Of a stretch of 64,000 nucleotides of DNA, positions 42,667 to 50,886 are shown in pieces. The notes under the pieces were generated by a model. The model was not told the DNA's origin and made no database searches. It saw only the letters and a list, made by a program, of their open reading frames with translations. The position numbers and the translations under genes are program-made. Within the stretch, counting starts at the first letter, position 1. Every line of letters begins with the position of its first letter. The stretch is taken from assembly GCF_002289575.1 (NCBI RefSeq), contig NZ_NTGA01000016.1:62001-126000 (forward strand), read 5' to 3'. The DNA comes from Dietzia natronolimnaea (lineage in GTDB: Bacteria > Actinomycetota > Actinomycetes > Mycobacteriales > Mycobacteriaceae).

Positions 42667-43794
42667 ATGAACGAGCAGTTCCCCTACCGGCCCGACGAGT
42701 CCTCGGACGCCGGTCGGGACCGCCTTCCGGCGCCCACGGACCAGTTCGCCCCCATCCAGAGGTTCCCCCCTGAGCAGTTCCCGACGGAACGGTTCCCGAC
42801 GGAGCAGTTCCCGACCCGCCCGGCCGCCGGGCCCGCCGAACCCCTGGCGCACGAGGGCGGTCTGCCCTACGGCAACTCACCCGCCGCGCCGTACCGCCCT
42901 GACCAGGACTTCGCCCCCCGACATCTGGGCGCGCCACCCGCGTTCGACAACGACCCCTTCGTTCCCGGCCCGTACCGGCCGTACCTGCCCCAGCACCTCA
43001 TGCCGCAGCACGTCATGGCCCAGCAGTACCCTCCCCAGCCCTTCATGCCGCAGCCCTTCATGCCGCAGCCCTTCATGCCGCAGCCCTTCATGCCGCAGCC
43101 CTTCATGCCGCAGCCCTTCATGCCGCAGCCCTTCATGCCGCAGCCCTTCATGCCGCAGCCCTTCATGCCGCAGCCCTTCATGCCGCAGCCCTTCATGCCG
43201 CAGCCCTTCATGCCGCAGCCCTTCATGCCGCAGCCCTTCATGCCGCAGCCCTTCATGCCGCAGCCCTTCATGCCGCAGCCCTTCATGCCGCAGCCCTTCA
43301 TGCCGCAGCCCTTCATGCCGCAGCCCTTCATGCCGCAGCCCTTCATGCCGCAGCCCTTCATGCCGCAGCCCTTCATGCCGCAGCCCTTCATGCCGCAGCC
43401 CTTCATGCCGCAGCCCTTCATGCCGCAGCCCTTCATGCCGCAGCCCTTCATGCCGCAGCCCTTCATGCCGCAGCCCTTCATGCCGCAGCCCTTCATGCCG
43501 CAGCCCTTCATGCCGCAGCCCTTCATGCCGCAGCCCTTCATGCCGCAGCCCTTCATGCCGCAGCCCTTCATGCCGCAGCCCTTCATGCCGCAGCCCTTCA
43601 TGCCGCAGCCCTTCATGCCGCAGCCCTTCATGCCGCAGCCCTTCATGCCGCAGCCGTACCCGATGCAGCAGACCGTGTTCGTCGCCAACGGCGGCGGCGG
43701 GCGCGTCAACCACGTGCTGCACCTGATCCTGACCATCCTCACCTTCGGCCTGTGGCTCCCGGTGTGGGCGGTGCTCGCGATCGCCAACTCCTAG
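42667..43794 (+). CDS. Membrane-anchored protein with 41 perfect QPFMP repeats
   Basis: 375 residues. Residues 1-123 are Pro/Gln/Phe-rich with a shorter imperfect repeat (RFPPEQFPTERFPTEQFPT). Residues 124-328 are 41 identical copies of Gln-Pro-Phe-Met-Pro. A Gly-rich hinge leads to a C-terminal membrane helix (HLILTILTFGLWLPVWAVLA). The 41 regularly spaced methionines in a copper-gene block suggest a Met-rich Cu(I)-binding or scaffold role, but low-complexity tails of this kind occur elsewhere. The flanking ends are not repetitive, so the frame is real. Function unknown. Confidence 0.85.
   Translation: MNEQFPYRPDESSDAGRDRLPAPTDQFAPIQRFPPEQFPTERFPTEQFPTRPAAGPAEPLAHEGGLPYGNSPAAPYRPDQDFAPRHLGAPPAFDNDPFVPGPYRPYLPQHLMPQHVMAQQYPPQPFMPQPFMPQPFMPQPFMPQPFMPQPFMPQPFMPQPFMPQPFMPQPFMPQPFMPQPFMPQPFMPQPFMPQPFMPQPFMPQPFMPQPFMPQPFMPQPFMPQPFMPQPFMPQPFMPQPFMPQPFMPQPFMPQPFMPQPFMPQPFMPQPFMPQPFMPQPFMPQPFMPQPFMPQPFMPQPFMPQPFMPQPFMPQPFMPQPFMPQPFMPQPYPMQQTVFVANGGGGRVNHVLHLILTILTFGLWLPVWAVLAIANS
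43036..43650 (+). repeat. Tandem array of 41 perfect 15-bp units (CAGCCCTTCATGCCG)
   Basis: 615 bp with no base difference between copies, ended by CAGCCGTACCCGATG. Perfect homogeneity implies recent expansion or ongoing correction. Because 15 is divisible by three, copy changes keep frame. No spacers, so not CRISPR. Confidence 0.98.
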
Positions 43795-43800
43795 GGGCCG

Positions 43801-43820
43801 GGTCGACACCGGCGTCGACC
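43801..43820. terminator. Inverted repeat GGTCGAC-N6-GTCGACC
   Basis: Seven-base arms, 6-nt loop, 6 bp after the repeat-protein stop and 37 bp before the regulator start. It could be a weak terminator or an operator. Confidence 0.4.
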
Positions 43821-43856
43821 CTGGAACACATCGCTCAACACAGTTATCATCGTCGA

Positions 43857-44252
43857 ATGACGATCAATGCCGGGGTTGCGTACGCGGACACCACCGGGTG
43901 CCGGTCAGGGACGGAGCCGGGAGCGACCCCCGAGTCAGGGCCCGGACTCGATGCCGCTGCCGCGCTGTTCCGCAGCCTGTCCGACGGAACCCGGCTGGCG
44001 ATCATCCGCCGGCTCGCCCGCGGTGAGACCCGGGTCGCCGATCTGGTGGCCGAGCTCGGGCTGGCGCAGTCCACGGTGTCCGCCCATGTCGCGTGCCTGC
44101 GGGACTGCGGGCTCGTGGAGGGGCGACCGCAGGGCCGGCAGGTGTTCTACTCGCTCGCCCGGCCCGAGTTGATGGACCTGCTGGCCTCCGCCGAGACGCT
44201 CCTCGCCGCGACCGGGTCGGCGGTCGCGCTGTGCCCCGACCAGGTCTCGTGA
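43857..44252 (+). CDS. cmtR: CmtR-type ArsR-family Cd/Pb sensor
   Basis: 131 residues. The winged helix (LFRSLSDGTRLAIIRRLARGE, LAQSTVSAHVACLRDCGLV) is followed by a short C-terminal helix. Cys80, Cys84 (ACLRDCG) and Cys126 (ALCPD) match the three metal-binding cysteines known for mycobacterial CmtR (57, 61, 102), shifted by a longer N-terminus. It should repress itself and the downstream ATPase until Cd or Pb binds. Confidence 0.9.
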   Translation: MTINAGVAYADTTGCRSGTEPGATPESGPGLDAAAALFRSLSDGTRLAIIRRLARGETRVADLVAELGLAQSTVSAHVACLRDCGLVEGRPQGRQVFYSLARPELMDLLASAETLLAATGSAVALCPDQVS

Positions 44253-46264
44253 GCGACGCGTGCGGGTGCGGCCCCGACGAACCGCTGGCCGGCGAGCACG
44301 AGGACCGCGGTCCGGAGAAGCTGTGGCAGGTCACCGAGATCCGGGCCGCGGTCATCGCCGGGCTCCTGCTGCTCGCGGGACTGATCCTCGACTGGACGGC
44401 CGGCCCCCACGCGGCCGGGTCCGCGCTGTCCGTGCTCGCGCTGCTGGTGGCCGGTTACACCTTCGTCCCCTCGACCCTGAGGCGGCTCGTGCGCGGCAGG
44501 ATCGGCGTGGGCACGCTCATGACCATCGCGGCCGCCGGTGCGGTGATCCTCGGGCAGATCGAGGAGGCCGCCATGCTGGCGTTCCTCTTCGCCATCAGCG
44601 AGGGGCTCGAGGAGTATTCGGTCGCACGCACCCGCCGCGGCCTGCGCTCCCTGTTGTCGCTGGTGCCGTCGACCGCCTCCGTCCTCCGCGGCGGGCGCGA
44701 GCTGCGGGTGGAGCCCGACGACCTGCGTCTGGGCGAGGTGATGATCGTCCGACCGGGCGAGCGGATCGCCACCGACGGCACCATCCGCACAGGGCGGACC
44801 GCCCTGGACAACTCGGCGATCACCGGCGAATCGGTCCCGGTCGAGGCCGGTCCGGGGGACGAGGTGTACGCGGGGTCGATCAACGGCAGCGGCGCCCTGG
44901 AGGTCACGGTCACCGCGGAGGCGCGGGACAACTCGCTGGCGAGGATCGTCCGGATCGTCGAGGCCGAACAGTCCCGCAAGGGCGAGGCCCAGCGGCTGGC
45001 CGACACCGTCGCCAGGCCCCTGGTCCCGGGCATCCTCGTGGCCGCCGCGCTGATCGCGGTGGTGGGGAGCCTGCTCGGCGACCCGCAGGTGTGGATCGAA
45101 CGGGCCCTCGTCGTCCTGGTGGCGGCCTCGCCCTGCGCCCTGGCGATCTCGGTGCCCGTCACCGTGTACGCCGCCGTGGGTGCGGCAAGCCGGTTCGGTG
45201 TGCTGGTCAAGGGTGGCGCCGCTCTGGAGGCCCTCGGCCGCATCCGCGGAATCGCCCTGGACAAGACCGGCACCCTGACCCGTGGCCGTCCTGCCGTCGT
45301 CGAGATCGCGACCGCGGACGGGGTCTCCGGGGCGGAGGTTCTCGCGGTGGCCGCCGCTCTGGAGGCCCGCAGCGAACACCCGTTGGCGGCGGCGATCCTG
45401 GACGCGGCCGGCCACGAGGTCCCCGCGGCCCGGGAGGTCACCGCCGTCACCGGCGCCGGCCTGACCGGGCTGCTCGACGGGCGGTCGGTCCGGTTGGGTC
45501 GGCCCGGATGGATCCGGCCCGGCCCCCTGGCGTCGGATGTCGAACGGATGCAGCACCACGGCTCGACGGCCGTGCTGGTCGAGCGGGAGGGCGAGGTGCT
45601 GGGGGCGATCGCGGTCCGCGACGAGCCGCGGCCCGAGGCCGCGGAGGTGGTCGCCGCGTTGCGCCGCGACGGCTATCGGGTGGCGATGCTCACCGGGGAC
45701 AACGGCCGCACCGCCCGCGCGCTGGCGGCCGAGGTGGGGCTCGACGACGTCCACGCGGACCTGCGGCCGGAGGACAAGGCCCGCATCGTCACCCGGCTCC
45801 GCGCGGAGAGGGCGACGGCGATGGTCGGCGACGGCGTCAACGACGCCCCCGCCCTGGCGACCGCGGACCTGGGGATCGCGATGGGGGCGATGGGCAACGA
45901 CGTCGCGATCGAGACGGCCGACGTGGCCCTCCTCGGCGAGGACCTGCGGCACCTGCCCCGGGCGCTGCAGCACGCCCGCCGCTCCCGCCGGATCATGCTG
46001 CAGAACATCGGGCTCTCGCTGGCGATCATCATCGGGCTGGTGCCGTTGGCGCTGGCCGGCGTCCTGGGGCTGGCCGCGGTCGTGCTGGTGCACGAGCTCG
46101 CGGAGATCCTGGTGATCGCCAACGGTGTGCGCGCCGGACGCACGCGCCGCGGGCTCAGCCCCGGTGGAGCGACTGCACCCGCACCTCGAGTTCGGTACCG
46201 ACCGGCACCGAGGCGCCCAGGGCGTCCCGCAGGACCGACTGGATCTCGCGCACGCTCTGCCTGA
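44249..46264 (+). CDS. P1B-type heavy-metal ATPase (CadA/CtpG-like)
   Basis: 671 residues from a GTG that overlaps the cmtR stop. It has an N-terminal CGCGPD cysteine pair, about eight membrane helices, TGES (192-195), the metal-site SPC (294-296), DKTGT (from 338), SEHPLA and GDGVNDAP. SPC plus the CmtR neighbour suggests Cd/Pb/Zn export. The last 40 residues are Arg/Pro/Gly-rich and overlap 110 bp of the convergent Asp23-like gene, so this tail may be recently acquired read-through. Confidence 0.92.
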   Translation: MSDACGCGPDEPLAGEHEDRGPEKLWQVTEIRAAVIAGLLLLAGLILDWTAGPHAAGSALSVLALLVAGYTFVPSTLRRLVRGRIGVGTLMTIAAAGAVILGQIEEAAMLAFLFAISEGLEEYSVARTRRGLRSLLSLVPSTASVLRGGRELRVEPDDLRLGEVMIVRPGERIATDGTIRTGRTALDNSAITGESVPVEAGPGDEVYAGSINGSGALEVTVTAEARDNSLARIVRIVEAEQSRKGEAQRLADTVARPLVPGILVAAALIAVVGSLLGDPQVWIERALVVLVAASPCALAISVPVTVYAAVGAASRFGVLVKGGAALEALGRIRGIALDKTGTLTRGRPAVVEIATADGVSGAEVLAVAAALEARSEHPLAAAILDAAGHEVPAAREVTAVTGAGLTGLLDGRSVRLGRPGWIRPGPLASDVERMQHHGSTAVLVEREGEVLGAIAVRDEPRPEAAEVVAALRRDGYRVAMLTGDNGRTARALAAEVGLDDVHADLRPEDKARIVTRLRAERATAMVGDGVNDAPALATADLGIAMGAMGNDVAIETADVALLGEDLRHLPRALQHARRSRRIMLQNIGLSLAIIIGLVPLALAGVLGLAAVVLVHELAEILVIANGVRAGRTRRGLSPGGATAPAPRVRYRPAPRRPGRPAGPTGSRARSA

Positions 46265-46475
46265 CCGGTCGGGAGGGGTCCAGGCTCACCTCGACGGTGA
46301 CCCTGTTGCCGTCGCGGTCGACGTGGAGACCGAAGTGACTCAGGGCGGAGCCGGCCCGCCGTATGCGGGCATCGAGCGCCCGCAGTGAGGTGCCGATGCC
46401 GGGTTCTATCCCGTTGACCCCGGGGACGGCCACCACCAGGTCGATCAACTCCGCTGCCGTCGGCTCAGTTCTCAT
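46155..46475 (-). CDS. Small Asp23-like protein, last gene of envelope-stress operon
   Basis: 106 residues from ATG. The pattern VVAVPGVNGIEPG followed by VTVEVSLDPSRPVRQSVREIQ resembles the Asp23/Gls24 fold in reduced form. Its start overlaps the upstream gene by 11 bp. Its 3' end overlaps the convergent ATPase gene by 110 bp. No catalytic residues. Role by association only. Confidence 0.65.
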   Translation of the reverse strand: MRTEPTAAELIDLVVAVPGVNGIEPGIGTSLRALDARIRRAGSALSHFGLHVDRDGNRVTVEVSLDPSRPVRQSVREIQSVLRDALGASVPVGTELEVRVQSLHRG

Positions 46476-46983
46476 GAAGATCCTCGATGTGGACGTCGAC
46501 CACCAGGTCGACGAGGTCGAATTCGCGGGCGCACGCACCACGCACCGCCTGTCGGACCGCGTCCGCCAGGGCGGGCAGATCCGGGGTCGACGCCGCGAAC
46601 GAGACGCGGCACGCGATGCGGCGGGGCAGACCGCGGGTACCCCAGCCCTCGACCGGATCGTGGTCGACGGTGGTCCGCAGACTCAGCACCCCCGGGACGC
46701 CGTCGACGGTGTCGCGGATCAGTGTCCGCAGGGCGAGTTCGGTCAGCGAGTAGGGGCCGATGTCGGTGGGAGGCATCTGCACCCGCGCGCCGTGTCGGGC
46801 ATCCGCGCGGACGGCCTCCGCCAGTGCCGACCTCGCCCGACCGGACAGCTGCACGGAGTCGTCGCCCCGGCTCTCGAGCTCGTCCCAGTCGCGGTGCAGG
46901 GCACTGATCTGATCGAGATAGTGCCGGGTGGCCTCGGCGTCGTCGGGTCCACCGGGTCCGGAGGATCCGTCCATGGTGTTCAC
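46465..46983 (-). CDS. Asp23/Gls24-like protein following the sigma factor
   Basis: 172 residues from the GTG that overlaps the sigma-factor stop (GTGA), with AAGGAA ahead. The central part (YSLTELALRTLIRDTVDGVPG) matches the Asp23 N-terminal helix, and the rest shows alternating strands (RIACRVSFAA, LVDLVVDVHIEDL). The first 60 residues are hydrophilic. It could be a partner or regulator of the sigma factor, given the overlap; that is speculation. Confidence 0.65.
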   Translation of the reverse strand: MNTMDGSSGPGGPDDAEATRHYLDQISALHRDWDELESRGDDSVQLSGRARSALAEAVRADARHGARVQMPPTDIGPYSLTELALRTLIRDTVDGVPGVLSLRTTVDHDPVEGWGTRGLPRRIACRVSFAASTPDLPALADAVRQAVRGACAREFDLVDLVVDVHIEDLHEN

Positions 46984-47558
46984 CGCCATTCCTTCATATA
47001 TTCGATCACGTGCGTGCGGGCACGCGCGAGGCGGCCCCGCGCGGTGGACTCGGTGATGTCGAGCGCGGACGCGACCTCCCGATAGGACATGCCGTCGATC
47101 TCGCGCAGTGTCCAGCAGGACCGGAGGTCCGGGTCCATCGTCCCCAGCACCCGCGCCAGCGCCTGCATCTGGGCGTTGACCTCCGTGGTGCGGGCGGGGT
47201 CGGCGCGGGGGCCCTCGTCGCGGTGGACGTTCAGGAGCTCGGGCGGCTGGGCGTCGGTCGAGCGCCGGGCACGGCGGCGGGCGATATCGGTCGCCCGACG
47301 CGAGCAGATCTGGGACAGCCAGCTCCGCACCGCATCCGGGTCGTCCAGGAGATGCAGCCGCTTCCACGCGGTGAGCAGCGACTCCTGGACCACGTCCTCG
47401 CTGTCCTGCCGATCCCCCAACACCAGGTAGGCGATGCGGAACAGGCGACCCTGGTGGCGGTCGATCAACACGTCGAAGGCCTCGGGGTCACCGTCCTGTG
47501 CGCGCAGCACCAGGGTGCGGTCGGGGTACTCCCCCGGCGGGGAGGGCGCGGGGGTCAT
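46980..47558 (-). CDS. RNA polymerase sigma factor (ECF type)
   Basis: 192 residues with region 2 (FRIAYLVLGDRQDSEDVVQESLLTAWKR) and region 4 (LREIDGMSYREVASALDITESTARGRLARAR). It lies within the Asp23 operon, overlapping both neighbours, so it probably directs transcription of this operon and is self-amplifying. No anti-sigma gene of the ZAS type is visible; the flanking membrane proteins could play that part. Confidence 0.9.
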   Translation of the reverse strand: MTPAPSPPGEYPDRTLVLRAQDGDPEAFDVLIDRHQGRLFRIAYLVLGDRQDSEDVVQESLLTAWKRLHLLDDPDAVRSWLSQICSRRATDIARRRARRSTDAQPPELLNVHRDEGPRADPARTTEVNAQMQALARVLGTMDPDLRSCWTLREIDGMSYREVASALDITESTARGRLARARTHVIEYMKEWR

Positions 47559-48199
47559 GCCGCCTCGGAGACCAGTTCCCCGCCCGCACCGTGATGGCGC
47601 ACGGCCACGCGGTCGGATCGGGAGGTCCGCGGGGTGTGCACGCGGACCAGCAGGTCGACCGACCGAGGACTGGTGCCGAGGGCGGTCTCCGGATCCGCGG
47701 CAAGCACCCGGCGGGCCTCCTCGACAGCCCATTCCACCTGCGCCTCCTCGGCGATCGTCACCTCGGCCAGGATCCGCAGGGAGGTCGTGGAGCCGGAGAC
47801 CCGCACGGACGCCTCCTCGACGCCGGGGACGCCCTCCACCCGCTCGGCGAGCGCACGTTCCAGCACCTGGGGTTCCAGGGTGGCCAGGACGGTGCCGTCG
47901 TCGTCGTGCAGACGCAGAGAGGTGTGCGCCGGTGCGGTGGGGATCTGCGCGAGCAGCAGACCCAGCCCGGCGAGCACGGCGAGGACGGAGGCGGCGGTGG
48001 CGGCCGGCAGTGCCCACCCACGGTGCTCCTGCACCAGCATCGACACCGTCGAGTCGGCCGGCACCGTCAGGCCGGCGAGCGGCGAGCCCGCGGGGATGAG
48101 GGCGAAGGACACCGCGACCAGCCACGCCGCGACGGCCAGGGTCAGCAGACCCGCCACCGTCAACGCGATGCGGTTGCGGGTTCCGGAAAGGCTACGCAT
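47555..48199 (-). CDS. AmaP-like alkaline-shock membrane anchor protein
   Basis: 214 residues. Two membrane helices (about 11-33 and 62-84) are followed by a cytosolic Asp23-like domain (LEERVEGVPG-type segment ERVEGVPGVEEASVRV; LRILAEVTIAEEAQVEW). AmaP tethers Asp23 to the membrane in staphylococci. Its stop overlaps the sigma-factor start, linking membrane anchor and regulator. Confidence 0.75.
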   Translation of the reverse strand: MRSLSGTRNRIALTVAGLLTLAVAAWLVAVSFALIPAGSPLAGLTVPADSTVSMLVQEHRGWALPAATAASVLAVLAGLGLLLAQIPTAPAHTSLRLHDDDGTVLATLEPQVLERALAERVEGVPGVEEASVRVSGSTTSLRILAEVTIAEEAQVEWAVEEARRVLAADPETALGTSPRSVDLLVRVHTPRTSRSDRVAVRHHGAGGELVSEAA

Positions 48200-48213
48200 G
48201 ATGTGTCGTCCTC

Positions 48214-48768
48214 TCAGCTTCTGCGGTGGGTGCGCACGCGGGGGCGTGACGGGCTGGCCGGACGCAGTTCGGCCAGCGCCCGGTCCACGGCGTCCTTCGC
48301 ACCCCGGGTCACCGGGGCGGCATCGTCGACCACGGTCTCCACGGCCACATCGATCCGGCGACGACGCACGGCCACGCTCGCACTGTGCACGCCGTCGACG
48401 TTCTCGGTGCGCCGTTGGATGCGGCGCGCCAGGTCCCGGCGGGAGATGGCGGTTTCGCCCGGGACGGCATCCTCGAGGACCAGGACGCGCGACGGGCGTC
48501 CCGGCACGAGGGCGGCCAGCAGCAGAGCGAGCCCCACCACAGCCAGGACGACGGCGGCGATGCGCATCTCCGTCGATCCGATGCCGGTGCCCGAGATCGA
48601 GTCCACCGTGGCGGACGCCGCCGAGGGCCAGGTGCCGTCGACCAGGTAGGTCCCCAGCAGCCAGCTCCCCAGGCCGCCCGCGACCAGGAGCGCTGCGGCG
48701 AGCAGTCCCACCGGGATGGCGCGCGGTGGCCGTCTGATCAGTCCACTTCCGCGGGTCCGTGCACTCAT
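48214..48768 (-). CDS. DUF6286-type membrane protein of the Asp23 operon
   Basis: 184 residues with two membrane helices (about 18-42 and 68-88) and a C-terminal domain with RVLVLEDAVPGETAISRRDLARR. The overall plan parallels the AmaP-like neighbour. The ATG overlaps the upstream Asp23 stop by four bases. Such proteins accompany Asp23 genes in actinobacteria; biochemical role unknown. Confidence 0.7.
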   Translation of the reverse strand: MSARTRGSGLIRRPPRAIPVGLLAAALLVAGGLGSWLLGTYLVDGTWPSAASATVDSISGTGIGSTEMRIAAVVLAVVGLALLLAALVPGRPSRVLVLEDAVPGETAISRRDLARRIQRRTENVDGVHSASVAVRRRRIDVAVETVVDDAAPVTRGAKDAVDRALAELRPASPSRPRVRTHRRS

Positions 48769-49214
48769 CTCAGTGCTCCTCTCGTCGCGGTCCCGGGGTT
48801 GAGCCACGAGATCTCGATGTCCAACCGGCCCACCTGGAGGCCGGTCAACTCGCCGACCCTCTCGCGCACGTACCGGCGCAGGCCTCGGCAGGTGGCGGAC
48901 AGGTTCACGGGGAACGCGACGCCCACGTCCAGCGTGAGCACGGCGACGGTCCCGTAGAGGTCGCAGGTGGCCGACGGGCGCGAGTCGAAGTCCCGGCGGG
49001 CGCCCACCCCCAGCAGACCTCCGGCGGCGCCGCCCACGTGGGTGTACTCGGAGGCGACCTGCTCGGCGATGCGGCCGACGACGGACGCGGGGATGGTGGT
49101 GAGTCCGCGCTCGGCGGCCGGCCGGAGCGCCTGGTCCTGCGGTGCGGACTCCTCGACCGCGGCCGGATCCGTGGCGGGCCGGCGACCGGTCTGGTCAGTC
49201 TGCGCGGCGGTCAC
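48765..49214 (-). CDS. Asp23/Gls24-family envelope stress protein
   Basis: 149 residues from GTG. A hydrophilic Ala/Pro-rich lead (1-35) is followed by the family pattern IPASVVGRIAEQVASEY, TVAVLTLDVGVAFPVNLS and VGRLDIEISWL. Starts 3 bp after the DUF2273-like gene. Confidence 0.8.
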   Translation of the reverse strand: MTAAQTDQTGRRPATDPAAVEESAPQDQALRPAAERGLTTIPASVVGRIAEQVASEYTHVGGAAGGLLGVGARRDFDSRPSATCDLYGTVAVLTLDVGVAFPVNLSATCRGLRRYVRERVGELTGLQVGRLDIEISWLNPGTATRGALR

Positions 49215-49217
49215 GGG

Positions 49218-49394
49218 TCACCGCCTCCGGCGATCGGTGAGGCCCTTGATCTCGACGCGCCCCTCCATGGCCAGGCCCACGGCCACACCGATCACGCCGA
49301 AGATCAGCACGATGAGGAACTGGCCGATGGAGCCGAACGCGGCGACGGCGCCGAGGAACAACCCCACCAGAAGTGTGAGATGGGTGGTCTTCAT
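49218..49394 (-). CDS. Small DUF2273-like membrane protein
   Basis: 58 residues, below usual gene-finding cut-offs. It begins MKTTHLTLLVGLFLGAVAAF, has two hydrophobic stretches (6-25 and 27-42) and ends with the charged EGRVEIKGLTDRRRR. DUF2273 proteins are small membrane partners of Asp23. GAGGAG lies 6 bp before the ATG, and the next gene starts 3 bp after its stop, so I am confident it is real. Confidence 0.8.
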   Translation of the reverse strand: MKTTHLTLLVGLFLGAVAAFGSIGQFLIVLIFGVIGVAVGLAMEGRVEIKGLTDRRRR

Positions 49395-49478
49395 GAGAAC
49401 TCCTCGCTCAAGGGGGTGCGGGGGCGGGCCGGGTGACCCGCCCCCGCGGTGCAGCAGTGGTCGGTGGGTGGGCGCGGA

Positions 49479-50009
49479 TCAGCGCAGCTCGCCGCGCCCG
49501 CTCTCGGAGCTGGTGCGGACGTCGTCGCCGTCGTCGTCCTGGGGCAGGCGGACGTCGGCCACGTTGACGTTGACCTCGACGACCTCGAGTCCGGTGGTGC
49601 CCTCGACCTGGTCGATGATGTTGCGTCGGATGGCGTTGCCCACGTCGACGATCGAGGCGCCGTACTCCACGACCACCGTCACGTCGATCGCCGTCTGGGT
49701 CTCGCCCTTCTCGACGCTGATGCCGCCCGTGACGTTGGTCTGGGCGTTGGGGATGCGATCGGTCACGACCGAGAAGGCGCGTCGCGCGGCGTTGCCCATG
49801 TCATAGACACCGGGGACCTCGCGCGCGGCCATCCCGGCGATCTTGGCCACCACGGCGTCGTCCAGGGTGGTCACGCCGCGGGACGTCTGGAGCGGTCCGC
49901 GCGCGGGCTGCTTCTCGACGGACTTCTCCTGCGCCTCGGCCTGCGCGGCCTCGGCGGCCTGCTGCTCGCGCGACTGCTCACGGCCGGTCTTCGGAATTGC
50001 GTTCGACAT
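49479..50009 (-). CDS. Asp23/Gls24-family envelope stress protein (first gene of operon)
   Basis: 176 residues from the ATG preceded by GAGGAGGAAT. A Gln/Ala/Glu-rich lead (1-40) precedes the full domain: GVTTLDDAVVAKIAGMAAREVPGVYDMG, QTAIDVTVVVEYGASIVDV and VEVNVNVADV. It is the most canonical Asp23 copy in the operon. Operon promoter should lie in 50010-50100, a relatively AT-rich stretch. Confidence 0.9.
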   Translation of the reverse strand: MSNAIPKTGREQSREQQAAEAAQAEAQEKSVEKQPARGPLQTSRGVTTLDDAVVAKIAGMAAREVPGVYDMGNAARRAFSVVTDRIPNAQTNVTGGISVEKGETQTAIDVTVVVEYGASIVDVGNAIRRNIIDQVEGTTGLEVVEVNVNVADVRLPQDDDGDDVRTSSESGRGELR

Positions 50010-50191
50010 GATTCCTCCTCGCGGGAAGGTCCGGCACCGGGCCGGGCCTTCGATGAACAACTACACAACTAAGACGTCACGAGTCGCCGGATCGTCACGA
50101 GAGATCTCGAACTTTTTCTCCGGGGCCTCGATCAGGCCGTGAACCTGCTGGTCACAGCGGCCTGGTGCCGGGTGGACGAGCCGTCGCGGCT

Positions 50192-50641
50192 CTAGTCCGT
50201 GATCCCCGGCAGACGATCGATCCGCACGCGCAGGGCACGCTCGGGCTGTCGCAGTCCGAACTCCGCGCGGCCCCGTCGACCGATTCGGGCGCCGCGGCGG
50301 GGCCGGGCACGGTGTCCGGGCCGGGCACTGTGTGCAGTCCGGGCACCGCGGCCATCGGACAGTGACACCGGGGCCCACAGGAGCACCGTGGTCACGACCA
50401 CGACGAGGGCGAACACCGTCACGGTGAACACCGCGGGCGCCATCCAGCCGCTGCGGGCGTGGAGCACCGCGCCGGCCGCCATCTCCGCTGACGACACGAC
50501 ACCGCCCATGGACGCCCCGAGCGAGACCATGCCGGGTACCAGGGCGACGGCGACCGCGCCGGTGGCGAGTACCGCGAAGCCCGCGAGCCTGAGCCTTCGG
50601 CCGGGGCCGGGGCGGGTGCGCGGTCCGGGGAGAGAACTCAT
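50192..50641 (-). CDS. Small two-helix membrane protein, unknown function
   Basis: 149 residues with two membrane segments (about 18-45 and 68-90) and a strongly basic C-terminal tail of about 50 residues (ARPRRGARIGRRGR). A clear AAAGGAGAA ribosome site precedes the ATG. It ends 180 bp before the Asp23 operon in the same direction, but I cannot tell whether they are co-transcribed. No family recognised. Confidence 0.6.
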   Translation of the reverse strand: MSSLPGPRTRPGPGRRLRLAGFAVLATGAVAVALVPGMVSLGASMGGVVSSAEMAAGAVLHARSGWMAPAVFTVTVFALVVVVTTVLLWAPVSLSDGRGARTAHSARPGHRARPRRGARIGRRGRAEFGLRQPERALRVRIDRLPGITD

Positions 50642-50725
50642 GTGCGTTCTCCTTTCAGCGTCTGCCCCTGATTCGGAGACCTACACCACACGGATGGGGG
50701 CGCCGGACCCCCACCGCGGGCGCCG

Positions 50726-50769
50726 CCGCGACCTCCCGACGAGCGAGCCGCGACCTCCCGACGAGCGAA
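50726..50769. repeat. 22-bp tandem repeat, two copies
   Basis: CCGCGACCTCCCGACGAGCGAG is followed directly by the same unit with the last base changed to A. It lies between divergent small membrane-protein genes. Confidence 0.8.
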
Positions 50770-50854
50770 CAGGTGGCCCCCCTACCCCGGAGGGCGTTGG
50801 GGGACTATGGTCATCCGCGTCCACCGTCGATCCGCGTCCTCCGTGGATCCGCGG

Positions 50855-50886
50855 TCGAGCAACGTGGATATCGAGCAACGCGGATA
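50855..50886. repeat. 16-bp tandem repeat, two copies, upstream of small membrane-protein gene
   Basis: TCGAGCAACGTGGATA then TCGAGCAACGCGGATA, ending 26 bp before the ATG at 50913. Adjacent copies at this distance suggest a regulatory iteron. Confidence 0.6.

Noticed and set aside
43036..43650. CRISPR-like periodic array
   Set aside because: Units are contiguous with no spacers and lie inside a coding frame.
42867..43809. Minus-strand frames giving Gly-Met-Lys-Gly-Cys or Leu-Arg-His-Glu-Gly repeats
   Set aside because: They are the complement of the 15-bp tandem array. The plus-strand frame has unique, plausible ends and a membrane helix.
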